From Rhizomys pruinosus (Eukaryota > Chordata > Mammalia > Rodentia > Spalacidae), in the NCBI GenBank assembly GCA_009823505.1, contig VZQC01009573.1, forward strand, positions 229,074-293,073: a stretch of DNA of 64,000 bases. Direction: 5' to 3'. Each line of letters opens with the position of its first letter. Position 1 is the first letter of the stretch. Position numbers and translations under genes: made by a program. The notes beneath the pieces are model-generated. The model made no database searches. It worked only from the letters and a program-made list of their open reading frames with translations, and was not told the DNA's origin. Positions 33,540 through 44,300 of the stretch are shown here, in pieces.

Positions 33540-34000
33540 AAAGAGAGTGCACTGTTGTTTGGCCTGTCTTCAATTTTTACTGGCAAGTGCATCTACTCTG
33601 TGGCTGCCCCTGCTTTTGCCATTCTTCGAAGACATGAGACACAGCTTTTTAACCCTCCAATATGGACTGAAGATTCATGTCTCTCCAAGAATCCTCCAAA
33701 CCTCCAAACCCAGCTTGTGGACTGAGCAGCTCAGGGGGATTTCAGCCTCGTCAGAGTATAGATTGCCATTGTTGGACTACCCAGACTGTATCATGAAGGC
33801 CAGTACAGGAAGATCAAGACAGGACGCATGCTTACTGGACTTCATTTGGGGGACCATGGGAGGGAAAGACCCAAGTGTGGAGCAAGATTGATGGTTGTTT
33901 GGGCTAGCCAAGGAGGAAACTTCAAACACTTCCTTAAAGAAAACATGACATCTTTTAGGAAAAAGAAATTCCTCCAATTCAAGGTATATGTGTATGTATA
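33540..34000 (+). repeat. Interspersed repeat module, family unknown
   Basis: This sequence recurs in minus orientation at about 38,330-38,625, for example TTGTGGACTGAGC, GAGTATAGA(T/C)TGCCATTGTT, GGACTACCCAG and GATGGTTGTTTGGGCT. Both copies are followed by an L1-like 3' UTR. The frame 33,547-33,891 is open but has no known domain. Confidence 0.6.
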
Positions 34001-34038
34001 TATGTATATATTTATGTGTATATAACTATGTATATATG

Positions 34039-34074
<36 letters not shown>

Positions 34075-34077
34075 AAG
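33984..34077. repeat. GTAT/TA/GA simple repeat
   Basis: GTATATATG-type words, then TATATATATATATA, then about nine GA pairs. Confidence 0.9.
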
Positions 34078-34083
34078 AGAGAG

Positions 34084-34270
34084 AAGCAATACAAGTTAGA
34101 GAGAACAACAACAACAACAAAACTGGAAAGACTCAGAAAAAGTGCAAGACATGTATGGCAGAGTGCAGGAACTCAGGGGGGGGTAGGGGGCATGGAAAGG
34201 GAAGTAACTCTTAAATTTGATTGAGAAATGATGTATGAAGTATGGAAAAAGTTTAATAACAATAAAAAAA
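34084..34270 (+). mobile_element. L1 3' UTR end
   Basis: AGAACAACAACAACAACAAA, ACATGTATGGCAGAGTGCAG, the G-rich GGGGGGGGTAGGGGGCATGG and an AATAAAAAAATAA end. It matches the inverted copy at 32,283-32,475. Confidence 0.75.
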
Positions 34271-34344
34271 TAATTTAAAAAAAAAGAAAACAAAGTTGAG
34301 ACCAATCAGGAAGATACCATGTCAATGTCTGGCCTCCACATGCC

Positions 34345-34385
<41 letters not shown>

Positions 34386-34495
34386 GTACAGGTGCATACA
34401 CACCTGCATGTGTGTGTCCATACATATGTAAACATGCATACATACATGCATATATACCACACACATATACATACATACACACATACAAAGAAATA
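34345..34495. repeat. (CA)n and (CATA)n microsatellite
   Basis: About 18 CA pairs with one AA interruption, then CATACATA-type words to about 34,490. Overlapping frames on both strands encode only Thr-His or Cys-Val repeats and are not genes. Confidence 0.95.
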
Positions 34496-34755
34496 AAATG
34501 CCAGAGTGGCTTTCTTAGGGTCCTTACATATAAATATAGAATTATATAATCTTTATATGCTGATATATTTCATATTTAAAATGTTTTATGAAAAACATGC
34601 AAGAAAAAGTTGTCATTGGTAGAAGAACTTGGAGTTGAAATCTAGGGGGAGAAATACATTTTCTATCTTATGATTTTTATATGCATATATTACTTCCTCA
34701 TATATACACAGGGATTTAATACTCATATGTTTTCTCAAGTTTTCCTTTATTTAAA

Positions 34756-34943
34756 TTATTTTAAAATTTATGTGTATGAGTGTTTTGCCTGCACCTATGT
34801 TGTGCACAGCCTGCAGAAGCCAGAGGAGGGCGTTGGATCTCCTGAATCTAGAGTTATTATCTGCCATGCGGGTGCTGGGAACCAAACCTGGGTCCTCTAC
34901 AAAGCAGACAGTGCTTTTAACAACTGAGCCATCTCTCCAGCTC
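34756..34943 (-). mobile_element. B2-like SINE, minus strand
   Basis: GCCTGCACCTATGTTGTGCA, GGGTGCTGGGAACCAAACCT and AACAACTGAGCCATCTCTCC are the complement of a diverged B2. Confidence 0.9.
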
Positions 34944-34959
34944 CCACTTTTAATTTAAT

Positions 34960-35668
34960 TAATGATTCTAAAAAGTATAGTTTTTAACATTTAGAGATCA
35001 AACCAGAAAGTCAGGTCATTAGGAGCTAATAACTGCTAGGGAGGAAGGAGGAGGAAGAGAAGGGAGCGCACACACCACCCTGTGGCAGAGGCAAGGATGG
35101 GGACCAAGATCTGACAAGGCACTACTATGTGAGGACACTGTTCCAGAAGGCAGAGGGAGGAGCTAACACTGCCGCTGTCAGAACTATTATCATATCACTT
35201 GCAAAGTATATTTCCAAGGATATGCTGATTTTACTTTGGTACCAAGAAAGCTAATTTCAACTAATTAATATGTTCTACTGAACTGACAGCCGCCAAGAAT
35301 GGGTCTGCATGCCTCGTGAGCATATTTCTGGTTCATTTATTGGCTTCTCACATTGAAATGCACTCTCTACTCGAATAAGTACAAAATAAATTGTTCTTGT
35401 TCCAAGAACTGAGCCTGGGATATTAAGAAAATCGAAATGCTATAATGCACAACATATTAGGCAGTATCGACTTTTATCTCACTCAACACTGTTTGTCACT
35501 ACCAGACATCTGAATTCATGCTGAAGATAAAGATAGAAAAAGCAGCTCTTCCCTGAAGGAAATCACATGACAATGGAAGCAGAGCTGGGAAGAACCATGA
35601 TACAAAGCAAGAAGAAAGCATCACTAACATAGGTTCAAGCAACGACAGAAATACAAACTAGAGAAATA
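34960..35668. other. No feature
   Basis: No coding frame or repeat that I can support. Confidence 0.4.
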
Positions 35669-35959
35669 GACGCTAACATTTTATTTTATTTTTTTTAATT
35701 TTTTTTTATTAATTTTATTTATTTCTGTATGTGTATGAATGTACTGTCTGCATGCAAGTTTGTGCACCCGTGTCGTGCAATGCCGCGGAGGTCAGAAGAG
35801 GGTGTCGGATTCCCCTGGAACTGGAGTTCTCCTGGAATTGGAGTTTCAGACGGTTCTCAGCCGCCATGTGGGTGCTGGGGATCGAACCCGGGTCCTCTGT
35901 AAGAGCGGTCGGCGCTCTCAACCGCTAGGTCATCTCTCCAGCCCGACGCTAACATTTTA
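35669..35959 (-). mobile_element. Young B2 SINE, minus strand, with internal duplication
   Basis: Body 35,684-35,944, with the 15-bp duplication GACGCTAACATTTTA (35,669-35,683 and 35,945-35,959). CpG sites are well kept (CCGCGGAGGTC, GGTCGGCGCTC), which suggests a recent copy. The CTGGAACTGGAGTTCTCCTG / GAATTGGAGT doublet (35,814-35,849) defines the same subtype as the copies at 5,296 and 61,063. Confidence 0.95.
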
Positions 35960-36209
35960 AATGGACTCTTTTATAAAATATTTTTTTTATTTTTATTTAT
36001 TTTGTATGTGTATGGATCATGTAGGTTTGTGCGCCCTTGTCGTGCAGTGCCGCGGAGGTCAGAAGAGGGCTATGGATTCCCCTGGAACTGGAGTTAAAGA
36101 CGATTCTCAGCCACCATGTGGGTGCTGGGGATTGAAACCGGGTCCTCTGCAAGAGCAGTCAGTGCTTTTAACCACTAGGCCATCTCTCCAGCCCCTTAAA
36201 TGGACTCTT
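35957..36209 (-). mobile_element. B2 SINE, minus strand
   Basis: Body 35,971-36,195, with the 14-bp duplication TTAAATGGACTCTT (35,957-35,970 and 36,196-36,209). It lacks the internal duplication of its left neighbour. The two target duplications overlap by three bases, so the second B2 landed at the edge of the same target. Confidence 0.95.
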
Positions 36210-36235
36210 AAAAGCTCTCCAAGGGGAAACACAAC

Positions 36236-36266
36236 AAAACAAACAAACAAACAAACAAACAAACAA
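36236..36266. repeat. (AAAC)n microsatellite
   Basis: About seven AAAC units. Confidence 0.9.
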
Positions 36267-36318
36267 CAAACCAGATCCCACTGTGCCACTTAACTCCCTA
36301 CTTTCAAAGCCCCAGACA

Positions 36319-36457
36319 GAGAGGGTATTGCAGTAAAATTGTAAGACACCATCTTGCAGGTGCCGAGAACAGAATAGCTTGTAAACGGGAGAGGGTATTG
36401 CAGTAAAATTGTAAGACACCATCTTGCAGGTGCCGAGAACAGAATAGCTTGTAAACG
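36319..36457. repeat. 70-bp tandem duplication
   Basis: Two copies of a block beginning GAGAGGGTATTGCAGT and ending GCTTGTAAACG, starting at 36,319 and 36,389. I see no mismatch between them, so the duplication is recent. Confidence 0.95.
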
Positions 36458-36854
36458 CATAGCACACAGATATATGAGGTTACCACACAGCTATATGAAG
36501 TTACTGCTGCAAACAGGGCACTATCTGGGTAAGCCAGGGAGGGCTGCTCTGCTGGAGAGCTGCAGCACAGTACCAAGCCTCAGCACTTGGAGCCCAACCT
36601 AACCACAGGAAGTAGACTAATGGACATTTCCTGCTAGAGGTGAAAATCAGCTCAGCATTTCTGGTTACTTACAGTATCCTGTCCTATCAGAAGAGCAACT
36701 ATACAACATAAAAGTTGATGCAGCTGGAGATGGAAAAACGAAGAGGCTAGCGCAAGAGGACCCCAGGGCGGCTCTTCCATGTACTAATTGAAAATAAAGC
36801 CAGGGCCATTTTAAAATCAAGTCTGATTCAGCCTGTGGCATGTCCGGACATGGT

Positions 36855-37112
36855 TCAGCCAGACTGCCTCATGTAAACATTAAAGTACACATCGCCTGGC
36901 AGGGCAAATTTCTCCCAGGAGAGGGTGCTCTTCTGCTCATCCAGAAGTAAAGCACAAGGGAACTGGAGGGCTGAGGCCAGGACAGGAAAAGAATTGCTGC
37001 CTTTGAACACTCGCTGTAGAAGAGCTTGTAGGGAGATCAGGTTGTTAAAGAAATCCCAGCGTGGAGGCTCCGTCCCAACGGTGATGCCTTTGCCTGGCAG
37101 GGCACAGCTGGC
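36855..37112 (-). CDS. Candidate terminal coding exon, protein unknown
   Basis: On the minus strand a pyrimidine-rich stretch (CTACCTTTTTTATTTGTTCT) leads to CTCACCAAG and then an 86-codon frame, 85 residues plus TGA, in phase 0. It starts ASCALPGKGITVG, has PPRWDFFNNLISLQALLQR in the middle, and ends WEKFALPGDVYFNVYMRQSG. Third positions are rich in C and G, unlike the AT-rich surroundings, and residue composition is globular. I do not recognise the protein. There is no AATAAA close behind the stop, and I cannot see upstream exons in this window. It could be a last exon, a fragment of a processed pseudogene, or chance. The splice acceptor (AAG rather than CAG) is weak. Confidence 0.4.
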   Translation of the reverse strand, partial: ASCALPGKGITVGTEPPRWDFFNNLISLQALLQRVFKGSNSFPVLASALQFPCALLLDEQKSTLSWEKFALPGDVYFNVYMRQSG

Positions 37113-37199
37113 CTTGGTGAGCAAGAACAAATAAAAAAGGTAGAACTGATACTCAAATAGTAAGAGGAAATCAATCAAACCAAAAGAAGTAAACGTCAA

Positions 37200-37917
37200 T
37201 GGGTGAAAGTTCGTAGTTTAGAAAAGTAATAGTTATCGAGAATTCCATTATTTAGTATCAATATTAACAGATGGAGACCAGCTCCAAAAATCATTGACAC
37301 CACAGTTTGTACCTTCTACCCAGAAATATTTTATATCAACTCTCCCATTTTTTTAATGAAAGCTTTTCTTTCACTGAAGTTTTTGATTTACTATAGAAAA
37401 TGTATAAACTAAAGAAAGTTTAAAGGAAATTGAAATAATTACTCAGAAAGCTCCTTGAACAAGTCAGTATATTTTCTTCTAGATTTAAATGCACATATTA
37501 TAACTTCTTAGCACCTTGGGTCACATTTTCAGGCTTAGCATGTGCCAGGCATTAAGATCACGCTCAACATGATTTTCTCTCATTTGATCCTAGAAACAAT
37601 GTCAAAAGCAAACAGCAGCATTATCAGACATGACAGATGAGGTTGGAGAGAGGAAACAATCCACACAAGGTGCAGAAACAGGAGGCATTTTCTGAAATCT
37701 GTCTGCACTTTATTTGAATCTATGTTTTCATTTTCACATATATGAATAGATCCCTGTCATTAAAATATGGAGGTAGCCACCATATGGCCTTCCAAATGCC
37801 AAAATCTTCCAGTCTTCCAGCACCAAATAAATCATCCCAAATGTTCCCTTAATCTTATTTAAAAACATACTTCTTGTGTACATCTCTGATGATTTACTTA
37901 GAACAAATGCCTATCCT
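37200..37917. other. No feature
   Basis: AT-rich. If the exon candidate is real, this would be intron. Confidence 0.35.
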
Positions 37918-38027
37918 TGTCGGGCATGGTGGTGGTACAGGTCTGTGATCCCAGACTTCAGAGGCTGAGGCAGGAAGATAACTAGCGAAAGGCTAGCCTA
38001 GGCTTGACGAGACACTATCTCAAAAAT
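37918..38027 (+). mobile_element. Old B1-like SINE
   Basis: GTCGGGCATGGTGGTGGTAC, TCTGTGATCCCAGACTTCAG and GAGGCTGAGGCAGGAAGATA. The second half is diverged. Confidence 0.75.
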
Positions 38028-38029
38028 AA

Positions 38030-38640
38030 TTTTTTTCCAAAGCCAATGTTTTATTGAAGCTCTGTACATTTCATACAAAATTACATTACAAATCAAATCT
38101 AGACCCATGCTCCCCTCCTTGCCCCCCTACCCCACTGGAGCTCATATATTCTGCCAAACATGTTTTTCATCTTTTTCTCAGTCTCTCTCAAAATTCTCGA
38201 TGCAGAAGTTTACTGTTTCAGTCAGTTCTTTGAAGCAGTCTTTTCTGTTGTTGCTGTTGTTGTTATTCCTTCCAATATGCATCACTCTAAAATATGCACA
38301 TATGCATGCCACATATATCATAGGTTTTAGCATCTTCGGCTTATTGATCTTTTTTTCTTTATTGGGCTGAAAGATGTCATGTTTGAAGGCTCCTCCTTGG
38401 CAAGCCCAAACAACCATCAGTTCTGCCCTTGTGCTCCACATTGGGGTTTTCCCTTCCCATGGTCATCAAATGAGGTCCAGTAAGCACCACATCCTGTCTT
38501 GATATTCCTGTACTGGTCTCTGTGATACAGCCTGGGTAGTCCAACAATGGCAGTCTATACTCTGAAGAGGCTGAAACCCCAGTAGTAGCTCAGTCCACAA
38601 GTTGGATGTCTCAGCAGTCAAAAATAAATTTTAAAAACGC
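38030..38640 (-). mobile_element. L1-like 3' UTR joined to unknown module, minus strand
   Basis: On the minus strand the last 260 bases match the young L1 3' UTR: AACAACAACAGCAACAACAG, GAACTGACTGAAACAGTAAA, ACATGTTTGGCAGAATATAT and a G-rich patch. Before that comes the same module as 33,700-33,930 instead of ORF2. The A-tail end is at 38,030. Confidence 0.7.
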
Positions 38641-38795
38641 CTTTTATGCCAGGTGTGGTGGGGCACACCTTTAATCCCAGCACTCAGAGGCAGAGGGCTC
38701 TGTGAGTTCAAGGCCAGCCTGGTCTACATAGTGAGTTCCAGGACAGCCGGAGCTACAGGGAGACCCTGTTTCAAAAAGACAAAAAAAAATGCCTT
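38633..38795 (+). mobile_element. B1 SINE
   Basis: Body about 38,647-38,781, flanked by AAAAACGCCTTTTA (left, from 38,633) and AAAAATGCCTTTTA (right), one difference at a CpG. Confidence 0.92.
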
Positions 38796-39255
38796 TTACA
38801 TATAATGCTTTTATGACACACTTCAGAATTTGATACAGTCTTTAGTTTCCTCTGTCAATTAACAGACTGAGTTTGCAGGATACTGAAACCATTTGTGAAA
38901 GTTCTCCTTGTCTGGAGCAAAACCAAACAAATGACCTCACATTTTTCTAAAACTGTCTATTTAATTTCATGATTATTCTCCTACCTGAGATTTATAAATC
39001 ACTTTTCAGAGTATTTTAAAAATCAAAATCATTGGACTTTTTATTGGAATTGCAGTAAACTCATAAACTGATTTGGATAGAGAACTATAGCTAATGCAAT
39101 ATTGCATTTTCCCACTCAGGACCACTACTGTCTCTGCTGAATTCAAATGGACTTTTATGCAGACAGGAAAGTTTGGGATTTTGTTTTGTTTTGTTTTTAG
39201 CTACTTAGTAATTTTTTCCAGTTACTTCATGAGATCTGTTTTATCCCACTATATC
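38796..39255. other. No feature
   Basis: No coding frame or repeat that I can support. Confidence 0.4.
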
Positions 39256-39257
39256 TT

Positions 39258-39668
39258 TGTTCTAGTCTGTCTTCCATTGCTGTGACAAAACACTCTGACC
39301 AACACCAACTTGGGGAGGAAAGGGTTTATTCAGCTTACATTTCCTGGGTCACAGTTCATCACTCAGGGAGCCCAAGGCAGGAACTCAGGGTAGGAACCTG
39401 GAGGCAGGAGCTGAAGCACAGACCATGGAGGAATGCTGTTCACTGGCTTGCTCCCCTGGCCCATGCCCAGCCTGACCTCTTATACAGTACACAACAACTG
39501 GCCCCAAGGTGGCACCACCCATAGTGGGCTGGGCCCTCCCACATTGTTCAACAATCAAGACAATACTCCACAGATGTGGCCACAGGCCAGTCTAATGGAG
39601 CCAATTCCCCAACTGAGGCTCCCTCAACCCAGGTGTGTCAAGTTGACACTAAAGCTATCTAGCACAAT
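39258..39668 (+). repeat. Rodent interspersed repeat, URR1-like (tentative)
   Basis: TTGCTGTGACAAAACACTCT, AACTTGGGGAGGAAAGGGTT, ACCACCCATAGTGGGCTGGG and GTGTGTCAAGTTGACACTAA belong to a very common rodent repeat of about 400 bp. I suspect a non-autonomous DNA transposon, but the family name is from memory and I did not define terminal inverted repeats. Confidence 0.6.
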
Positions 39669-41198
39669 CTTCTAATTATTTTTTGCTGGTATTTGAGAGA
39701 GAGTTACCTCTTGATATACATCATGGAACCAATTCTCTTATGGACTTCATTTTTTCTAATCAGATTTTACAGATTCTCTTGGATTATGTAGTCAAATTGC
39801 TCTCATCCATAAAAAGCTATTTCAAATAATTAGAAAAGCTGCTTTTAACTTTTCATTTCTCCCTTTATCAAGTTGGCCAAAATAATTCCCAAAGCTTCCT
39901 CCATGCAATATTATTCGAGAATGATATTGACTGATAATTTAGGAATTACAAGCATCTGTATGTTGCTTATTCTTCTTGTATTTTGGCATTAATGATAATG
40001 TTGGGCATTGGTTTGGATGGCTATATGTATTCTAAAAAACTTTTTCTAGTTTTTGAAGTTTTAGTTTTAATTGACAGAAGTTAAAAACTATTATTAGTCC
40101 TACAATTAAAAAGCAAGAATAACAAAATCTGCCCTGTGAAAATTCAGAACTTATTCTAAAATTAAGCTTAGCCTACTGCGGAAAGGCATTCCTGGAAAAC
40201 TTTTCAAAACAAGATATTTTCATTCGTCTTTGTGCAGTTTAACTCTCCATTATTGTAGAATCATGGTTTCTTAGAAAATCCTTCTCTTAATCCAGATAGT
40301 CAATTTATTAGCATAGCATTACCTGTAGCAATATAAGTTTAATCTTTCCCAAATCTATGGTGCTAGCTCCTCATTTCTAATGTTGTATATTTGTGTTTTT
40401 GCTAATCTTGTCTTAATTATGTTTGCTGCAGATGTGTTCATTTCATTGACTTTATCACAGAATAAGTGGCTGGATTTTTAGAACAGCTGCTTCTTGAAGA
40501 TTCATTATTAATTTCCGTCTTATCTTAATTACTTCCTTCAGTATCATTTATTGTTTCTGCTACAAATTCTTGGGTTTGGGTACATAATTCATGTCTTTTT
40601 CCTTTTTTTAGTATTAAATGGATTTGCAAGTTATAATTTTCTTTCTCTGTGTACAGCTTAGCCTCTGTTCCCCCATAAGATGCTCTCAGTACAATTTTTT
40701 ATGTCTTGTGTAACAATTTTATCTCCTAATTGTTTTCTTATATGTTGGTTTTTCACTTTCTAAATTAATATAAAATCAATAACCATGCAAAACTCAGTAA
40801 CTACAAACTATCATATTTTTAAAAATAATCACAATGTAAAGAAGACACAGAGCGAGTTACACGGAGAAACCCATGAGCAGGATAACCTAGGGCTGAGTTA
40901 ACTGTTTTTACAAAAGAGCTCCAGGACGCAATGCTGAATCACGGCAGAGGCTATCAGATGGAGAACAGCATTGAAGGCATCTGGGTGCTGGGCTCTTTCC
41001 TCTCACATGTACATTATGCTCTGGGCAGCAGTGAGATGGTCCCTTTGGAAAATGGGGAGCAGAAGAAGAGTCTGAGCTCAGAGAGCCAGGGCAATATCCC
41101 AGGTCCCTGCTGACCATAGCACAAGAAGCTAGCACTTCGAGTAGACAGGTGCCAACATACCTCACTTGGCAGCATGTTCAAGTAAACATAAACATTTA
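39669..41198. other. No gene seen
   Basis: A GC-richer patch at 40,905-41,170 has open frames on both strands (60-85 codons) but no recognisable protein or exon borders. Confidence 0.35.
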
Positions 41199-41347
41199 AA
41201 CTGGGCGTGGTGGCGCAAGCCTTTAATCCTAGCACTCAAGAGGCAGAGGTAGGCGAATCTTTGTGAGTTCAAGACCAGCCTGGTCTACAGAGTGAGTTCT
41301 AGGACAGCTGGGGCTACAGGGAGACCCTGTCTCGAAAAGACAAAAAA
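41199..41347 (+). mobile_element. B1 SINE
   Basis: Nearly consensus B1 (CTGGGCGTGGTGGCGCAAGC to GAGACCCTGTCTCGAAAAGA), followed by AAAC-type tail units. Confidence 0.95.
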
Positions 41348-44300
41348 CAAACAAACAAAAAGAAACAAATGCATAGGCGGTAAATAGGAGAAAATGCAGT
41401 CAATATGGTAAATAGGAAACTTTGTTTAGTTACAATCAATAGTGACGAGAAAGAAGATCATATTGTAAAGTAAATCATCCATTTGGGTACGTAAATAAAT
41501 TCAATATACGTGACAAATAAGCAGATGTAAAGTTCTGAAAGAACCTAGTAAGCGGGATGATGAATGCCTTCTTCAAAAAGAAAGGCAAAAACAGAGGAAG
41601 TAGAGGAAACAGTGAAGATGTGGAGAGGAGGCCTTGTATGTCTGAAACCCGTTTGATAGATGTCCCAGGAAAGGTAAGCAGTGACAGTGCGGAGAATGAA
41701 CACAAAAGGAAAGCCAGAGAGATGCATGTATTTCCAGATCAGAAGAGACACCAAAGGCTGTGATTAAAAACAAAAATAGAAGCATTGTAAAATCCTGTAA
41801 TATGGGAGGGGAAGGGAAGGGGAAAAGAGAAGAAAGAGAAACAATAAACTGAGCAAAGAAAATGCAAGAAAATATCAGAAAAAAATCAAGAAAATACAGC
41901 TAATGAAAAGTAAGTTAGATAGCAAGAGGAAAAAATGGGTGTAAATGAACTAGTGACCCCAAGACATGAGAGCACATCAAATCTACTCATTAAAGGAGAC
42001 CAGGAAATTGGCTAAAAAAGGAAAACTAGCCACCCTTATCACTAGAAATCCCCTTTAAACCAGTGACAAGGGGAGGTAAAAAGTGACAGAAAAAGAAAAT
42101 GTCACATAAATGCTAACAAACAATTATAAGAAATACTAGAAAAAACAGAAAGCAAAAAGGAAATCAAGCTGAAAAATAATTAATAGGAAGAATAGACTAT
42201 TTCAAATCTCTAAGGATCAAAACTGAAAAGCAAACTTTACCTTTGTTTTCTTGACCAAAACAGCCCATGTTCATAGTAGAACCAATTATAGCCAAAGAGA
42301 ATGGAACTCCCCTTAAGAGTGAAATGAATTAGATTTGAAACCCTGGCCAGTGGCAGTGTCTCCTTTTTCTGACAGACAGGCCATACAAAGTGGAATGGAT
42401 TGCTAGAGACAAACCAGGCAAGTATAAAGGCAGTCACCATTGACAGACTGCCCTGCACCTACCATAGCACATAATATATTTCCTTATAGCATCGATTACT
42501 ACAAAATACTGAAAGTCTACAAAATTTAAAAGTGCAATGTTTAATTTTTTGTCTCTTTTTAATTATCTATATGCTCCACTATCAGAGTCTGTTTGTCAAA
42601 GGCAGGTTTGACATATCAAATCACAACACTGAATAGCTTTAGTTACCCAACTAGAAATTGTGTGTTGCCATGATTTACCTTTAAGAAGTTAGGAGGCTCT
42701 GAATGAATTTCAATTATTTCTATTGCTCAAATGTTTGGAGTGCTTCACATTTGTATACAAACATTTAAGCCAGTTTCATAATCCCCACTTTACTTAAAGC
42801 ACTGTCATATTTTCTGACCGCCATCTCTAACTACATATATCCTTGGTTTTATACATGGTGTCAGTTGTGATTTGTGTTGCAGATCATAAGTTCATGAGTG
42901 CTTTATCATCTTTTCCATTAACTGCCGGCACCATCTGTGGCCGACACAGCACATACAGTAAGGCTGCATACATGAAGGTTTTAGCTAAAAGGAGCTGCAT
43001 CCAAACCCTTAGAACAAACTCAGAATTCACCTTTTGTTTGCAATGTTTTGTTAATTTACAAATTTTTTTACATACACTAAATAGTTCTGCTCACAGACCA
43101 TTCAAAATCATTCGGTACTTGAAACAGTCTACCATAACTAGTAGGGCCTTGTAAATACTTTCTGATGTTCATCCTTCATCTTTTGCAATTTGGGGTTTTC
43201 TTCCTTCCTTGGAGAATCTTTGTGTGCTTGGCTACTAGCCTGTAAAGATCGGGGTGGGGGGGGCAGTATTACCTCAATACATCAATCTTCCTACTGTGGG
43301 ACTGCTGTTAATAAAACTCAGTCTCTATGGAGCATACACTAAGCTTTCCATACACACTTGCTTATTGAGTGATTTATGCATACATCTGAAGGCATCCCTT
43401 GGGATGTATAAAAAGAAGGCTAGTGTAAGCACCATCATCCAGCATGTTTTAAAGGATGATTTAAATGTTTGTTTAATTAAGCTGTAAAAATTTTTCCTCA
43501 GAGATAACCAACATAATTCATTCCTTCTGGCGGAAAGCTAAAGATATTTCCAATATTACTCCAACTATCTGATTGGTCCCAATCACAGATAACCAATAAT
43601 GGTAATGTCTTTAAAAGCCCTGACATGTCCACTGCTCATTAGTGCTGTTGTATTAAACTTTGCCAACTGGTGATTGACTGCATGTAATTCCAAAGATGCA
43701 TTTCTTTGTAGGCCATTGCATTTCTTTGTAGGCCATTGCATTTCTCATCAATACCTGAAGCATATTTCTATTTCTGAAGGAGGTGGTTAAAAACCTTTTC
43801 AGGAGCCTTGGGAGAGCGAGCACCTACAGCGGGATGTGATGCAGTTTTTCTGGTCCACTCCATCGCCCCTCACAGTGGCCTAGTGACTCACTCTTCTGAG
43901 ATTTCAAGTGCCAATGATCCCAGACTTATGATGGTTCAACTTTGGGGTTTTTTTTCCCCCAACTTTATGATGGTGCAAAAGCAATGCACATGCAGTAGAA
44001 GTTGTATTTTGAATCTTAATCTTCTCCCAAGCTAGTAATATGTAGTAAAACATTACCTCTGGGTACTTGGCAGTGGCAGCAAGTCACAGCTCCCATCCGC
44101 CATGCAATCAGGAGGATAAACAACTGACACTCCACAGGGCACTGTGTTGCTAAGCTAAAATCTTCAGTGGGTTAGATGTGTTAAATACAATCTGATGTGA
44201 GGTTTTTCAAATTGTGATGGGTTTATTTGGGCTGTAACGCCATCGTGAGCCCAGAACCATCTTTATTCTGTTCATTTTTCAAGAATTTCTACTTCACATT

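Noticed and set aside
34275..34549. Several overlapping frames rich in Cys, Val, Met or Thr, His
   Set aside because: They are translations of (CA)n and (CATA)n repeats on both strands.
35715..36293. Open frames on both strands inside the B2 pair
   Set aside because: B2 SINEs recurrently give such frames in all copies. They are Pol III retrotransposons without protein.
40905..41170. GC-richer patch open on both strands, considered as an exon
   Set aside because: Neither translation is recognisable, both strands are open, and no splice borders frame it.
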